From assembly GCF_048066115.1 (NCBI RefSeq), contig NZ_JBLTYX010000001.1:992001-1056000 (forward strand): a stretch of 64,000 nt of DNA. The letters are read 5' to 3'. The position numbers and the translations under genes were made by a program. Positions 36,412 to 44,927 of this stretch are shown here, piece after piece. Numbering within the stretch: the first letter of the stretch is position 1; every line of letters starts with the position of its first letter. A model generated the notes under the pieces. It had not been told where the DNA came from. It ran no database searches and saw only the letters and a list, made by a program, of their open reading frames with translations. Source of the DNA: Niveispirillum sp048066115 (GTDB lineage: Bacteria > Pseudomonadota > Alphaproteobacteria > Azospirillales > Azospirillaceae).

Positions 36412-38493
36412 ATGTCCGGCATGGATTTCGGCAGGCTTTTCAATCGTCCGGCGCGGTGGATGATGGTGGGCGCCTGCGCGCTGACCCTGGGGCTGGCCCC
36501 GATCCAGCCGGCCTTCTCTGCCGGCAAGGCGGACGCCAACGCCGATGAGGGTACCAACTGGTCCGCCTTCGGCCGCACCGACACCGAGGATCATTTCAGC
36601 CCGCTTTCCCAGATCAACGACAAGAACATCGCCCGCCTGGGCCTGGCCTGGTCACATGATCTGGAGACGTTCGACAGCTATACGGCACCGCTGGCCGTGG
36701 ATGGGGTGATCTATTTCGCCGTCGGCCATTCCATCCTGCACGCCATGGACGCGCGCACTGGCACGGTGCTGTGGACCTACGATCCGGAAGTGGCCAAATA
36801 TGCCGGGGCCCGCATGCGCGCCGGCTGGGGCGTGCGCGGCATCGCCTATAAGGATGGCGTCGTCTATACCGGCACCCGCGACGGGCGCCTGCTGGCGGTC
36901 AACGCCAAGGACGGCAAGCTGCTATGGAGCGTGGAGACGCTGGACGAGGCGGAAGGCGGCTATATCACCGGCCCGCCCTGGATCGCCGGCGACAATGTCG
37001 TCATCGGCTTCGGCGGGGCCGATTACAGCCCCGTGCGCGGCTATGTCACCGCCTATAATGTGAAGACCGGCAAGAAATCCTGGCGCTTTCATATCGTCCC
37101 CGGCGATCCCGCCAAGGGGTTCGAGAACAAGGCCATGGAAATGGCCGCCAAGACCTGGACCGGCGAATGGTGGAAGCTGGGCGGCGGCGGCACCGTCTAT
37201 CACGCCATGGCCTATGACAAGAAATTCAACCGCCTCTATCTGGGCACCGGCAATGGCTGGCCCTGGAACCAGAAGATCCGCAGCCCCGGCGGCGGCGACA
37301 ATCTGTTCCTCTCCTCCATCGTGGCGCTGGACGCGACGACGGGCGCGTATGTCTGGCACTACCAGACCGATCCCGGCAATACCTGGGATTACAACAATGC
37401 CATGGATATCCAGCTGACCGAGCTGACCATCGACGGGCAGAAGCGGCCCGTCCTGATCCATGCGCCCAAGAACGGCTTCTTCTATGTGCTGGACCGGCGC
37501 GACGGCAAGCTGCTGTCGGCGGAGAAATTCGCCAAGGTCAACTGGGCGGAAAAGATCGACCTGGCAACCGGCCGCCCGGTGATCAACCCGGAAGCCCGCT
37601 TCCCCGACGGCAAGCCCTTCGTCGTCTATCCGTTCCCGCAGGGCGCGCACGGGGTGCAGCCCATGTCCTTCAGCTCCAAGACCGGGCTGGCCTATATCCC
37701 GGTGATGGAGGGTGGGCGCGTCTTCGTCGATCCGCCCAACCTCGCCACCTGGCAGTACAAGCCCGGCATGTTCGTCAATACCGGCCTGGGCGCGCCGCCG
37801 CCCGACATCAAGGTGCCGCCGCCGACCAGCGCGCTGCTGGCCTGGGACGTGGCCAAGGCCAAGCCCGCCTGGCGGGTGGAACTGGGCGGCCTGCTGAATG
37901 GCGGCACCATCGCCACGGCCGGCAACCTGGTGTTCCAGGGCGACAATCAGGGCCAGTTCAACGCCTATGCCGCCAATGATGGCCGCAAGCTCTGGTCCTT
38001 CGATGCCCAGAACGGCATCCTGGGCAATGCCATCACCTATAAAGCCGGCGGCAAGCAATATGTCACCGTCCTGACCGGCTTCCGCAGCAGCTTCGCCGGC
38101 AAGCCCAACTGGGACTATGAACAGCAGCGCCGCCGCGTGCTGACCTTCGTGCTGGATGGCAAAGCCAAGCTGCCGCCGGCCGACCGCTCCGACATCCCCG
38201 TGGTGGACGATGCCGCCTTCACCATCGATCCGGAAAAGGCCAAGATCGGCGCCGGCGTCTATAATTCCAGCTGCGTCATCTGCCATGGCGCCGGCATGGT
38301 GGCCGGCGGTGCCGCCCCCGATCTGCGCAAATCCGGCGTGCCCATGGATGCCGACACGTTCCGCGCCGTCCTGCATGACGGCATCCTGATGGAACGCGGC
38401 ATGCCCAATTTCGACATCCTGAATGATGGCGAAATCGACGGCCTGCGCCACTATATCCGCCAGCGCGCCCGCGAAACTTTGGCCGCGAAGTAA
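36412..38493 (+). CDS. PQQ-dependent alcohol dehydrogenase with C-terminal cytochrome c (paralogue)
   Basis: A 693-residue quinohaemoprotein, closely similar throughout to the one at 27261. Leader WMMVGACALTLGLAPIQPAFSA, propeller, then CxxCH at 621-625 (CVICH). Here also the vicinal Cys-Cys pair is missing (RAGWGVRGIAY). The cofactor region GEWWKLGGGGTVYHAMAY and WDYNNAMD (catalytic Asp) are kept. It would oxidise a periplasmic alcohol and pass electrons to cytochrome c oxidase. ATG 36412 has AGGAGG ten bases upstream; TTG 36406 is too close to it. It heads an operon with the SCP2-thiolase, DUF35 and SMP-30-like genes. Confidence 0.9.
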   Translation: MSGMDFGRLFNRPARWMMVGACALTLGLAPIQPAFSAGKADANADEGTNWSAFGRTDTEDHFSPLSQINDKNIARLGLAWSHDLETFDSYTAPLAVDGVIYFAVGHSILHAMDARTGTVLWTYDPEVAKYAGARMRAGWGVRGIAYKDGVVYTGTRDGRLLAVNAKDGKLLWSVETLDEAEGGYITGPPWIAGDNVVIGFGGADYSPVRGYVTAYNVKTGKKSWRFHIVPGDPAKGFENKAMEMAAKTWTGEWWKLGGGGTVYHAMAYDKKFNRLYLGTGNGWPWNQKIRSPGGGDNLFLSSIVALDATTGAYVWHYQTDPGNTWDYNNAMDIQLTELTIDGQKRPVLIHAPKNGFFYVLDRRDGKLLSAEKFAKVNWAEKIDLATGRPVINPEARFPDGKPFVVYPFPQGAHGVQPMSFSSKTGLAYIPVMEGGRVFVDPPNLATWQYKPGMFVNTGLGAPPPDIKVPPPTSALLAWDVAKAKPAWRVELGGLLNGGTIATAGNLVFQGDNQGQFNAYAANDGRKLWSFDAQNGILGNAITYKAGGKQYVTVLTGFRSSFAGKPNWDYEQQRRRVLTFVLDGKAKLPPADRSDIPVVDDAAFTIDPEKAKIGAGVYNSSCVICHGAGMVAGGAAPDLRKSGVPMDADTFRAVLHDGILMERGMPNFDILNDGEIDGLRHYIRQRARETLAAK

Positions 38494-38515
38494 CCCCGAC
38501 AGGAGGACCCTCCCC

Positions 38516-39661
38516 GTGCAAGGATCGAAGGTCGCCATCACCGGGGTCGCGGAGACCCCGATGGTGCGCTCCAGCCCGCACAGCCTGCTGAAGCTTGAAA
38601 CCGACGCCTGCTTCGCCGCCATCACCGATGCCGGCCTGAAGGTGCGGGACATCGACGGCATCGTCTGCAACCGCAACACCCACAGCGCCGATGAGATCGG
38701 CTTCGCGCTGGGCCTGGAACGCCGCCCCTTCACCGCCGTCACCGACACGGTGGGCGGCACGGCGCCGGCGGGACAGGCCCTGGTCCTTGCCCAGCTGGCG
38801 ATCGAGGCGGGGCTGGCCAGACACGTCCTGGTCCCCTACGCCTTCCAGGCCACACGGCCCGGCGGGCCGTACGGTTTCCATTCGCGCGAGCCGCTGAAGG
38901 CCGATCTGGAAATGCCCGTGGGCTATTTCGGCCAGGCATCCTATTTCGCCATGATGGCCAACCGTTACGCCCATGAACATGGGCTGACGGAGGAGGAGCT
39001 GGCGGCGGTTTCCATCACCTATCGCCGCTGGGCGATGCTGAACCCGGCGGCGCAGAAGCGGGAGCCGCTGGATTTGGACGCCTATCGCAAGTCGCCGATG
39101 ATCTCCACCCCGCTGCGGGTGGCCGATTGCTGCCTGATGACCGATGCCGGGGCCGCCTATATCGTCAGCGCCGTGGACCGGGCGCGCGACATGCCGCATC
39201 CGGTCGTCACCGTGGCCGGCGTCGGCATGGACACCAACCGCTGGCCGCAATCGGTGGTGTTCACGCAGAAACCCGACATCCTGGATTATCCCGCCCGGCA
39301 ATCGGCGGCCGACGCCTATGCCATGGCCGGGGTCGGAGCCAAAGACCTGGATCTGGCCCAGATCTATGACGGGTTCAGCATCTCCGCCTTGTTGCAGACC
39401 GAGATGCTGGGCCTGTGTGAAACCGGCGAAGGCGGGCGCTTCTATTTGGACGGCCATGGCCTGCCCGGCGGGCGCGTGCCGATCAATACCAGCGGCGGCC
39501 ATCTGGCCGGCGGCTATCTGCCCGGCATCACCCTGCTGGTTGAGGGCGTGCGGCAGCTGCGCGGACATCGCGGCGAGGGCCAGGTCAAGGATGCGCGCCT
39601 CTGCGCCGTCACCGGCCTGGGCGGCAACTCCCATTCCACCACCATCCTGGCGAGGGGCTGA
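38516..39661 (+). CDS. SCP2/lipid-transfer-type thiolase-like protein, no catalytic Cys
   Basis: A 381-residue thiolase-fold protein of the SCP2/lipid-transfer group. KVAITGVAETPMVR begins the fold, and SGGHLAGGYLPG and TGLGGNSHSTTIL end it. Where thiolases have the nucleophilic Cys, the segment reads TDTVGGTAPAGQAL, with no Cys. Ltp2-type proteins of steroid side-chain degradation also lack it, and act as retro-aldolases with a DUF35 partner. The next gene is a DUF35 protein, which supports that reading. GTG 38516 is the start, eight bases after AGGAGGA. Confidence 0.85.
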   Translation: MQGSKVAITGVAETPMVRSSPHSLLKLETDACFAAITDAGLKVRDIDGIVCNRNTHSADEIGFALGLERRPFTAVTDTVGGTAPAGQALVLAQLAIEAGLARHVLVPYAFQATRPGGPYGFHSREPLKADLEMPVGYFGQASYFAMMANRYAHEHGLTEEELAAVSITYRRWAMLNPAAQKREPLDLDAYRKSPMISTPLRVADCCLMTDAGAAYIVSAVDRARDMPHPVVTVAGVGMDTNRWPQSVVFTQKPDILDYPARQSAADAYAMAGVGAKDLDLAQIYDGFSISALLQTEMLGLCETGEGGRFYLDGHGLPGGRVPINTSGGHLAGGYLPGITLLVEGVRQLRGHRGEGQVKDARLCAVTGLGGNSHSTTILARG

Positions 39662-39662
39662 C

Positions 39663-40073
39663 ATGGGCATCCCGATCCATCCTCCCCGCTTCGACAGCGA
39701 CCTGCTGAAACCCTTCTATGAGGGGCTGGCGGCGGGCGAACTGCGCCTGACTTTCAGCACAACCACGGGTGAGCCGGTCTGGTACCCGCCGGAGATCGTG
39801 CCCGGCGATCCGGCAGCGCAGCTGGAATGGCGGAAGGTATCGCCCGTCGGCACCGTCTACAGCTTCACCACCATCACCCGCAGCCTGCTGCCCGGCGACC
39901 ACAAGGCGGAAGTGCCGTTCACCGTCGTGCTGTTCTGTTCCGACGACGCCCCCCATGCCCGCGTACCGGGTCTGTTCGTGGGTGACGGACAGGCCGCGTG
40001 CGGCATGCGGGCCCGCCTGTCGCCCGTGCAGGCGGGGGACCATATCGTCGCCGGCTTCGCGCCGGTAGAATAG
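39663..40073 (+). CDS. DUF35/OB-fold protein, partner of the SCP2-thiolase
   Basis: A 136-residue OB-fold acyl-CoA-associated protein. PPRFDSDLLKPFYEGLAAGELRL is the typical N-terminal helix, VSPVGTVYSFTTITRSLLPG the OB start and AGDHIVAGFAPVE the end. The zinc-ribbon cysteines usual in DUF35 (CxxCG...CxxC) are absent: that stretch reads TFSTTTGEPVWYPPEIVPGD. DUF35 proteins form complexes with Cys-less thiolase-fold proteins and help position the acyl-CoA. It begins one base after the thiolase stop, so the pair is coupled. Confidence 0.82.
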   Translation: MGIPIHPPRFDSDLLKPFYEGLAAGELRLTFSTTTGEPVWYPPEIVPGDPAAQLEWRKVSPVGTVYSFTTITRSLLPGDHKAEVPFTVVLFCSDDAPHARVPGLFVGDGQAACGMRARLSPVQAGDHIVAGFAPVE

Positions 40074-40085
40074 GGAGAAAGCGCC

Positions 40086-41111
40086 ATGCATCGCCGTACC
40101 CTGATCCGGTCGCTGGGTGCGACCGGCCTTGCCTTGTCCTTGCCCGCCTGTGCCACCAAGCCCCAGGCGAAACCCCTGACACCCGCCGATTTCCAAACCG
40201 TCGTGACGGGTGTGGACAAGGCGGAAGGCATCGCCATCGCCGACGACGAACGCCTGTTCCTGTCGAATGGCAAGTCGGCCATCCTGGTCCGCGAACCCGA
40301 CGGCACGCTCCGCCCCATCGGGGCACCATCCGGCGCCAATGGCGTGGCGCTGGACCGCCAGGGCCGGGTGATCCTGGCCAATTTCGGTCTGCTGAGCAAC
40401 ATGCCCGGTTCCCTCCAGCGGCTGGACCCGACCACCGGCACGCTGGAAACGCTGGCGGATGCTGTGGAAGGGCGGCAGCTGGTGGCGTCGAACTTCCCCA
40501 CCGTGGCCCGCGACGGCACCATCTATTGCACCCACAGCACCTGGTCGGAACCGGCCCGCATCGGCACGACCATCCCCGCCGGCTTCGTCTATCGCGTCAC
40601 GCCGGACGGCAAGGCCGGCACCGTGGCCTCCGGCTTGCGCGGCGCCAATGGCTGCTGCCTGGACCGGGATGAGAAATATCTCTATGTCGCGCTGACGGCC
40701 GCCGGCCGCATCGTCCGCCTGCCCCGGCGCCAGGATGGCAGCCTGGGACCGGCGGAGAATTTCGGCCCCGTCCTGGGCGACGTGACACCCGACGCCATGT
40801 TCCAGGACATCCTGAAGCTGGACGCGGCAGCGCAGGCCAAACTTGGCTATCCGGATGGCCTCGCCTTCGATATGGCCGGCAATCTCTGGATCACCCTGCC
40901 CTTCGCCAACAAGCTGGTGATGCTGACGCCCACCGGCACGCTGGTGGAAATGCTGCACGATCCCGCCGGCACGGTGCTGAACCGCCCCACCAACCTGGCC
41001 TGGGGCGGTCCGGGGCGCCGCGACCTGCATGTCGTCTCCCGCGGCACCGGCTGCATCATCCGGGCGCGGACGGCGTTAGCGGGCTCGGCGCTGGTGCATC
41101 AGGCGTCTTGA
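40086..41111 (+). CDS. SMP-30/gluconolactonase-like beta-propeller, probable lipoprotein
   Basis: A 341-residue propeller of the SMP-30/LRE type. The leader RRTLIRSLGATGLALSLPAC has an arginine pair and a lipobox-like LPAC, so it is likely anchored outside the inner membrane. SGANGVALDRQGRVILAN, GTIYCTHST, GLRGANGCCLDRDEKYLYV and GYPDGLAFDMAGNLWIT are the metal/lactone-site repeats. It may hydrolyse a lactone formed by the oxidation steps of the operon (inference). AGGGAGAA precedes the ATG. Its end overlaps the convergent transporter gene by 13 bases. Confidence 0.78.
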   Translation: MHRRTLIRSLGATGLALSLPACATKPQAKPLTPADFQTVVTGVDKAEGIAIADDERLFLSNGKSAILVREPDGTLRPIGAPSGANGVALDRQGRVILANFGLLSNMPGSLQRLDPTTGTLETLADAVEGRQLVASNFPTVARDGTIYCTHSTWSEPARIGTTIPAGFVYRVTPDGKAGTVASGLRGANGCCLDRDEKYLYVALTAAGRIVRLPRRQDGSLGPAENFGPVLGDVTPDAMFQDILKLDAAAQAKLGYPDGLAFDMAGNLWITLPFANKLVMLTPTGTLVEMLHDPAGTVLNRPTNLAWGGPGRRDLHVVSRGTGCIIRARTALAGSALVHQAS

Positions 41112-42409
41112 TCCTCCAGCCGCCGCCGCATCGCGCCCCGCCCGCTGGCCAGCATCCCCACCGCCGGCAACAGCAGCAACGGCACCGTCAACAGCAGCGA
41201 CAGCCCCACCTGGCGCTCGTCCCCCAGCAGCTTGTCGGTGATGAACCCGACCATGGCCGGGCCCAGCGCCATGGCGATCAGGCCGGTGATCAGCACATAG
41301 ACCGCCGATACCCGCCCGCGCAGGGCCGGCGGCGTCACCACCTGGGTAATCGCCGGCCCCATGCTGGCCGTGGACAGGACACCGGCCACGTACAGGGTGA
41401 ACAGCACCACCGCCACCCAGCCATCATCCACCAGCACCGACGCCACGGCACAGGGTGCCGCCAGCAGCACCGTCACCACGCACCAGAACAGATGCGCATC
41501 GCGCCGCCCGCGCCTGAACAGAAGGTCGACCATCCAGCCATGCAGCGGCAGGGTCGCCGCCCCCAAAATCTGCGCGATGCCCAGCACCATACCCACCTGC
41601 GCCGGGGCCCAGCCATGGATGCGGATGAAATAGGTGGGCATCCACAGCTGAAACCCGATGGTCACGGCATAGGTGGTGCCGAAGCCCAGGAAGATCGCCG
41701 CATAGAGCCGTTTATGCTCGCGCAGGAAGGCGATGGCCGGACCGTACCCGATGGCGGCGGGCCGCGCGCGCCGCACCGGTTCGCGGAACAGGAACACCAG
41801 CAAGGCCAGCACCACGCCCGGCAGGCCGGTGACGATGAACACGAACTGCCAGGGCTGCACGATGCCCAGCAGCGGCAGGTCCACCGGACCCGCCGCCATG
41901 GCCATGGCCACGATGGGCCCGCCCAGCAGGAAAACGATGCCCGCCCCCATCACCCCGCCCATGACGAAGATCGACATGGCCAGCGACACCCGGTGCGGTG
42001 GGAAACTATCGCCGATGATGGAATAGCTGCCGGTGCCGAAGCCCGACTGCCCCGCCCCGACCCCGGCGCGGGCCACGAACAGCTCCCCGAACCCACGCGC
42101 CAGCCCGCAGGCGGTGGCCGCCACGCTCCACAGCGTGATGGCGCCATACAGCACCAGCCGCCGGCTGAACCGGTCCAGTCCGATACCCACCGGGATGGCG
42201 CACAGGCAGAACAGCAGCGCGAAGGCCGGCCCCTGCAACAGGCTGATCTGGAAGTCGGACAGCCCCAGATCGCGCTTCATCGGCTCCACCAGCAGCGCGA
42301 TGATATAGCGGTCGGTCAACGACAGGATATAAAGCGCGAACAGCACCGCCACCGTCACCCAGCCCGTGGCGGGGCTGGGATAGGCGGGGTCCGTCTGGTT
42401 CTGGTCCAT
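41099..42409 (-). CDS. MFS transporter (aromatic acid/sugar-acid type)
   Basis: A 436-residue, twelve-helix major facilitator protein starting MDQNQTDPAYPSP. The loop between helices 2 and 3 has AIPVGIGLDRFSRR, the MFS motif A region, and the first helix has FALYILSLTDRYIIALLVEPMKRDLGLSDFQISLLQG. It is the last gene of the P450/ferredoxin operon and so probably imports that P450's substrate or exports a product. GGGGGAAA precedes ATG 42409. It is a clear paralogue of the transporter at 51674. Confidence 0.9.
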   Translation of the reverse strand: MDQNQTDPAYPSPATGWVTVAVLFALYILSLTDRYIIALLVEPMKRDLGLSDFQISLLQGPAFALLFCLCAIPVGIGLDRFSRRLVLYGAITLWSVAATACGLARGFGELFVARAGVGAGQSGFGTGSYSIIGDSFPPHRVSLAMSIFVMGGVMGAGIVFLLGGPIVAMAMAAGPVDLPLLGIVQPWQFVFIVTGLPGVVLALLVFLFREPVRRARPAAIGYGPAIAFLREHKRLYAAIFLGFGTTYAVTIGFQLWMPTYFIRIHGWAPAQVGMVLGIAQILGAATLPLHGWMVDLLFRRGRRDAHLFWCVVTVLLAAPCAVASVLVDDGWVAVVLFTLYVAGVLSTASMGPAITQVVTPPALRGRVSAVYVLITGLIAMALGPAMVGFITDKLLGDERQVGLSLLLTVPLLLLPAVGMLASGRGAMRRRLEDQDA

Positions 42410-42426
42410 AATATTTCCCCCTGGGA

Positions 42427-42747
42427 TCAGAACTGCCGCGCCGGCAGGCCCAGCACCAACCCGTCCAGGGCGGGCTGGATACGGATCTGGCAGGCCAGCC
42501 GGCTTTCGGCACGGGGATCGATGGCCATTTCCAACATGGCCAGTTCGGTATCCGTGGGCGGCGGCAGCGCCGCCACCCAGGCGGGATCGACATAGACATG
42601 GCAGGTGGCGCACGCCATGGCCCCGCCGCAATCGCCCAGGATACCGTCCAGCCCGTCGGCCATCGCCCCTGCCATCGCCGACCAGCCGTCGGGAATGGCC
42701 AATGTCTCGCGCGTGCCGTCGGGCGCCACGAAATGCACCTTCGCCAT
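42427..42747 (-). CDS. [2Fe-2S] ferredoxin, putidaredoxin type
   Basis: 106 residues with the adrenodoxin/putidaredoxin ligand set C40, C46, C49 and C86 (GDCGGAMACATCHVYV and LACQIRI) and the C-terminal LDGLVLGLPARQF, very like putidaredoxin with its C-terminal aromatic residue (Phe here, Trp there). It would carry electrons to the P450 two genes upstream. No ferredoxin reductase gene is present, so the reductase must be encoded elsewhere. Confidence 0.93.
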   Translation of the reverse strand: MAKVHFVAPDGTRETLAIPDGWSAMAGAMADGLDGILGDCGGAMACATCHVYVDPAWVAALPPPTDTELAMLEMAIDPRAESRLACQIRIQPALDGLVLGLPARQF

Positions 42748-42750
42748 CTC

Positions 42751-42957
42751 TCACCCCACCTCGGGCTGGTCGGCCACGAACAAGGCGCGTTCGGGACAGG
42801 AGCGCACGCCGCGCTGGGCCAGCGCCTCCTGACCCGCCGGCACCTCGATATCGTCCGGCAGGATATAGCCGGCATCGTCCAGTTGGAAAATCTCCGGCGC
42901 CAGGGCGTAGCAGCGGGCATGGCCCTGGCAGGTATTCGGCTTGACGCTGATCCGCAT
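42751..42957 (-). CDS. Small [3Fe-4S]/[4Fe-4S]-type ferredoxin with His at a ligand position
   Basis: 68 residues. The cluster motif is C10-x2-H13-x2-C16 (CQGHARC) with C54 (SCPERAL). The second Cys of a four-iron ferredoxin is a His, as in several P450-linked bacterial ferredoxins that carry a 3Fe-4S or an unusual cluster. It lies between the P450 (3-base gap) and the 2Fe-2S ferredoxin (3-base gap), so both ferredoxins are made with the P450. Confidence 0.9.
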   Translation of the reverse strand: MRISVKPNTCQGHARCYALAPEIFQLDDAGYILPDDIEVPAGQEALAQRGVRSCPERALFVADQPEVG

Positions 42958-42960
42958 CGC

Positions 42961-44181
42961 TCAGCCCTCCCAATCCAGCACGACATTCTCGATCCCGAAC
43001 ACATGCCCGCCATAGGTCAGCGGTGCTGTGCCCGGCTTGATGCGGAAAGTCGGGATGCGGGCCAGGAATTCCTCCAGCCCGATGATCAGTTCGCGCCGCG
43101 CCAGATGCGATCCCAGGCAGCGGTGCGGGCCATAGGCGAAGGCGGTGTGGCGGTTATTGTCGCGGGCCAGATCGATGCGATCGGGATCGGGGAATTCCGC
43201 CGGGTCGCGGTTGGCGATCATGGTGGGACAGGAGACGAGGTCGCCCGCCTTGATCAGGATGCCGTCGAAATCATAATCCTTCACCGCCTTGCGCAGCATC
43301 TGCACCGTGGAATAGGCGCGGAAGAATTCCTCCACCGCCGGCTTGATCAGCTCGCGGTCGTCGCGCAGGCGTTGCTGGTCGTCCGGGTGTTTGGCCAGAT
43401 GGCAGAGATCGAAACCGAGTGCGGCCGCCACAGTGTCCAGCCCTGCCTCGAACAGCAGCACGGCGATGCCGAGGATTTCCTTGTCGGTCAGGGGCCTGTC
43501 CTTGACCTTGGCCTGCAACAGGAAGCCGACGAAATCATCGGCCGGCTCCCGCTTGCGCTGTTCCAGCAGCCCGCGCATGAAATCCACCACCGTGCGCATG
43601 GCGGCCAGCCGCTTTTCCAGCGTGCCGTGGAACTGGTCGTCGGCCCAGCCCAGGAACTCGTCCCGCCGGTCGTCCGACACGCCCAGGAACTGCAAAAACA
43701 CACCGACCGCGAAGGGGAAGGCGAAGTCGTTCATCACTTCGCAGCTGCCCTTTGCCTTGAACCCCTCGATCAGGCGCACGGCCCGTTCGCGGGCCCCGGC
43801 TTCCATCGCGTCCACCCGCTTGGGCGACAGCAGCGGGTTCTGCAGGGCGCGATAGGACTGGTGGTCGGGCGGGTCCACCTCCAGCGGCACCATGGGCAGA
43901 TCCTCCCCCAGCGCGGCCTTGAAGATGCCGCGGTTGCTGGAAAAGGTTTCCGGGTTCTGCAGGATGCGCCGCTGATCGTCGGCACGGGTGATGACCCAGG
44001 TGCCGCGCCCGTCATAGGTATTGGCCGGCGCGTAGAAGATCGGCGGCCCGCTGTAATGCACGAAGCTGAGGGCGGCCTGCGGATCGCCATTGGGCGTGCG
44101 GGCCATGCCCGGTGATCTGAAATAGCTGAAATCCCGTACCAGGCCCGGCGGCACATGGTCGGGGATGGCGTGCGGCTGCAT
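42961..44181 (-). CDS. Cytochrome P450, CYP101 (P450cam)-like
   Basis: A 406-residue soluble bacterial P450. The haem ligand is C355 in FAYGPHRCLGSHLA; the I-helix has LLFEAGLDTVAA (acid-alcohol pair D-T); the ExxR motif is EFFR; and LARRELIIGLEEFLARIPTFRI following the haem loop is much like P450cam. Neighbouring ferredoxins, one putidaredoxin-like, make this a class I system. A terpenoid or alicyclic hydroxylation is likely by family, but the substrate is unknown. It is divergent from a TetR gene, with a palindrome between them. Confidence 0.93.
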   Translation of the reverse strand: MQPHAIPDHVPPGLVRDFSYFRSPGMARTPNGDPQAALSFVHYSGPPIFYAPANTYDGRGTWVITRADDQRRILQNPETFSSNRGIFKAALGEDLPMVPLEVDPPDHQSYRALQNPLLSPKRVDAMEAGARERAVRLIEGFKAKGSCEVMNDFAFPFAVGVFLQFLGVSDDRRDEFLGWADDQFHGTLEKRLAAMRTVVDFMRGLLEQRKREPADDFVGFLLQAKVKDRPLTDKEILGIAVLLFEAGLDTVAAALGFDLCHLAKHPDDQQRLRDDRELIKPAVEEFFRAYSTVQMLRKAVKDYDFDGILIKAGDLVSCPTMIANRDPAEFPDPDRIDLARDNNRHTAFAYGPHRCLGSHLARRELIIGLEEFLARIPTFRIKPGTAPLTYGGHVFGIENVVLDWEG

Positions 44182-44248
44182 CGCATCCTCCTGCTTTGTC
44201 GGCGGCCTTGGATGGCCGCTCCTCCCTGCCCCAGACTATGCAGATAAA

Positions 44249-44270
44249 ACATGTGTTGTACAACATATGT
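44249..44270. promoter_or_regulatory. 22-bp operator palindrome between P450 and TetR genes
   Basis: A near-perfect palindrome with one mismatched pair, centred on TGTTGTACAACA (44254-44265). On the minus strand TTGTAC (44263-44258), 17 bases and CATAGT form a possible P450-operon promoter, so the palindrome covers its -35. Size and position fit a TetR dimer site. Confidence 0.7.
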
Positions 44271-44362
44271 TTTTGCACCGATGGGCACTTTTGGACAGCC
44301 CTTCCCACATGCCTTGCCGGCTTGGTAGAACAGGCATCACAGAACAGGGGAAGGAAGGGCCG

Positions 44363-44923
44363 ATGCCCGTCGCCGTGGACAGTGACCAGCGCCGCACCGA
44401 TGTCGCCGCCGCCGCGGCCGACCTGATCGTCGAAGGCGGGCTGAACGCGGTCACCTTCCGCAACCTCGCGGCGCGCCTTGGTTGCAGCACCACCGTCATC
44501 AGCCATTATTTCCGTGACCGGAATGCGGTGCTGATGGAGACCTACCAGTATAATTTCAATCAGGCCGTGGCTTTGCGGGAACAGGCACTGGCGGGCCTGC
44601 CCGCCGATCCCGTGCGCGCGGTGGAGGAATTGCTGCCCGTGGGGCCACAACAACGGCGGCACTGGATCGTCTGGCTGTGCTTCTGGACGGCGGCTTTGTT
44701 CGAACCCGGCCTGCTGACCGAACATCGCCAGGGGCTGGCCGGCACGCGCGAACGGCTGCGCGATCATTTCACGGCGTCGAGCGAGGCACCCGCGGCGGCA
44801 GAACGGCGGGCGGAGGATATCTGTACCGCACTCTACGGCATCGCCATGCAGGCGGTGTTCGACCAGGATTATTGGAACGAGGCCCGCCAGCGGGCGGCCT
44901 TCCGGCGGGCGGCGGCGCGATAA
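44363..44923 (+). CDS. TetR family transcriptional regulator
   Basis: A 186-residue TetR protein. The helix-turn-helix is VAAAAADLIVEGGLNAVTFRNLAARLGCSTTVISHYFRDRNAVL, and the C-terminal domain is of the TetR_C_6/BetI-like kind (HWIVWLCFWTAALFEPGLLTEH; VFDQDYWNEARQR). ATG 44363 has AAGGAAGG about six bases upstream; the open frame from 44165 crosses the operator and is not coding. It probably represses the P450-ferredoxin-MFS operon and itself through the 22-bp palindrome. Confidence 0.9.
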   Translation: MPVAVDSDQRRTDVAAAAADLIVEGGLNAVTFRNLAARLGCSTTVISHYFRDRNAVLMETYQYNFNQAVALREQALAGLPADPVRAVEELLPVGPQQRRHWIVWLCFWTAALFEPGLLTEHRQGLAGTRERLRDHFTASSEAPAAAERRAEDICTALYGIAMQAVFDQDYWNEARQRAAFRRAAAR

Positions 44924-44927
44924 GCGC

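Noticed and set aside
39663..40073. The DUF35 gene starting far upstream at 39144
   Set aside because: That frame lies inside the thiolase gene; only the part from ATG 39663 has the OB-fold pattern.
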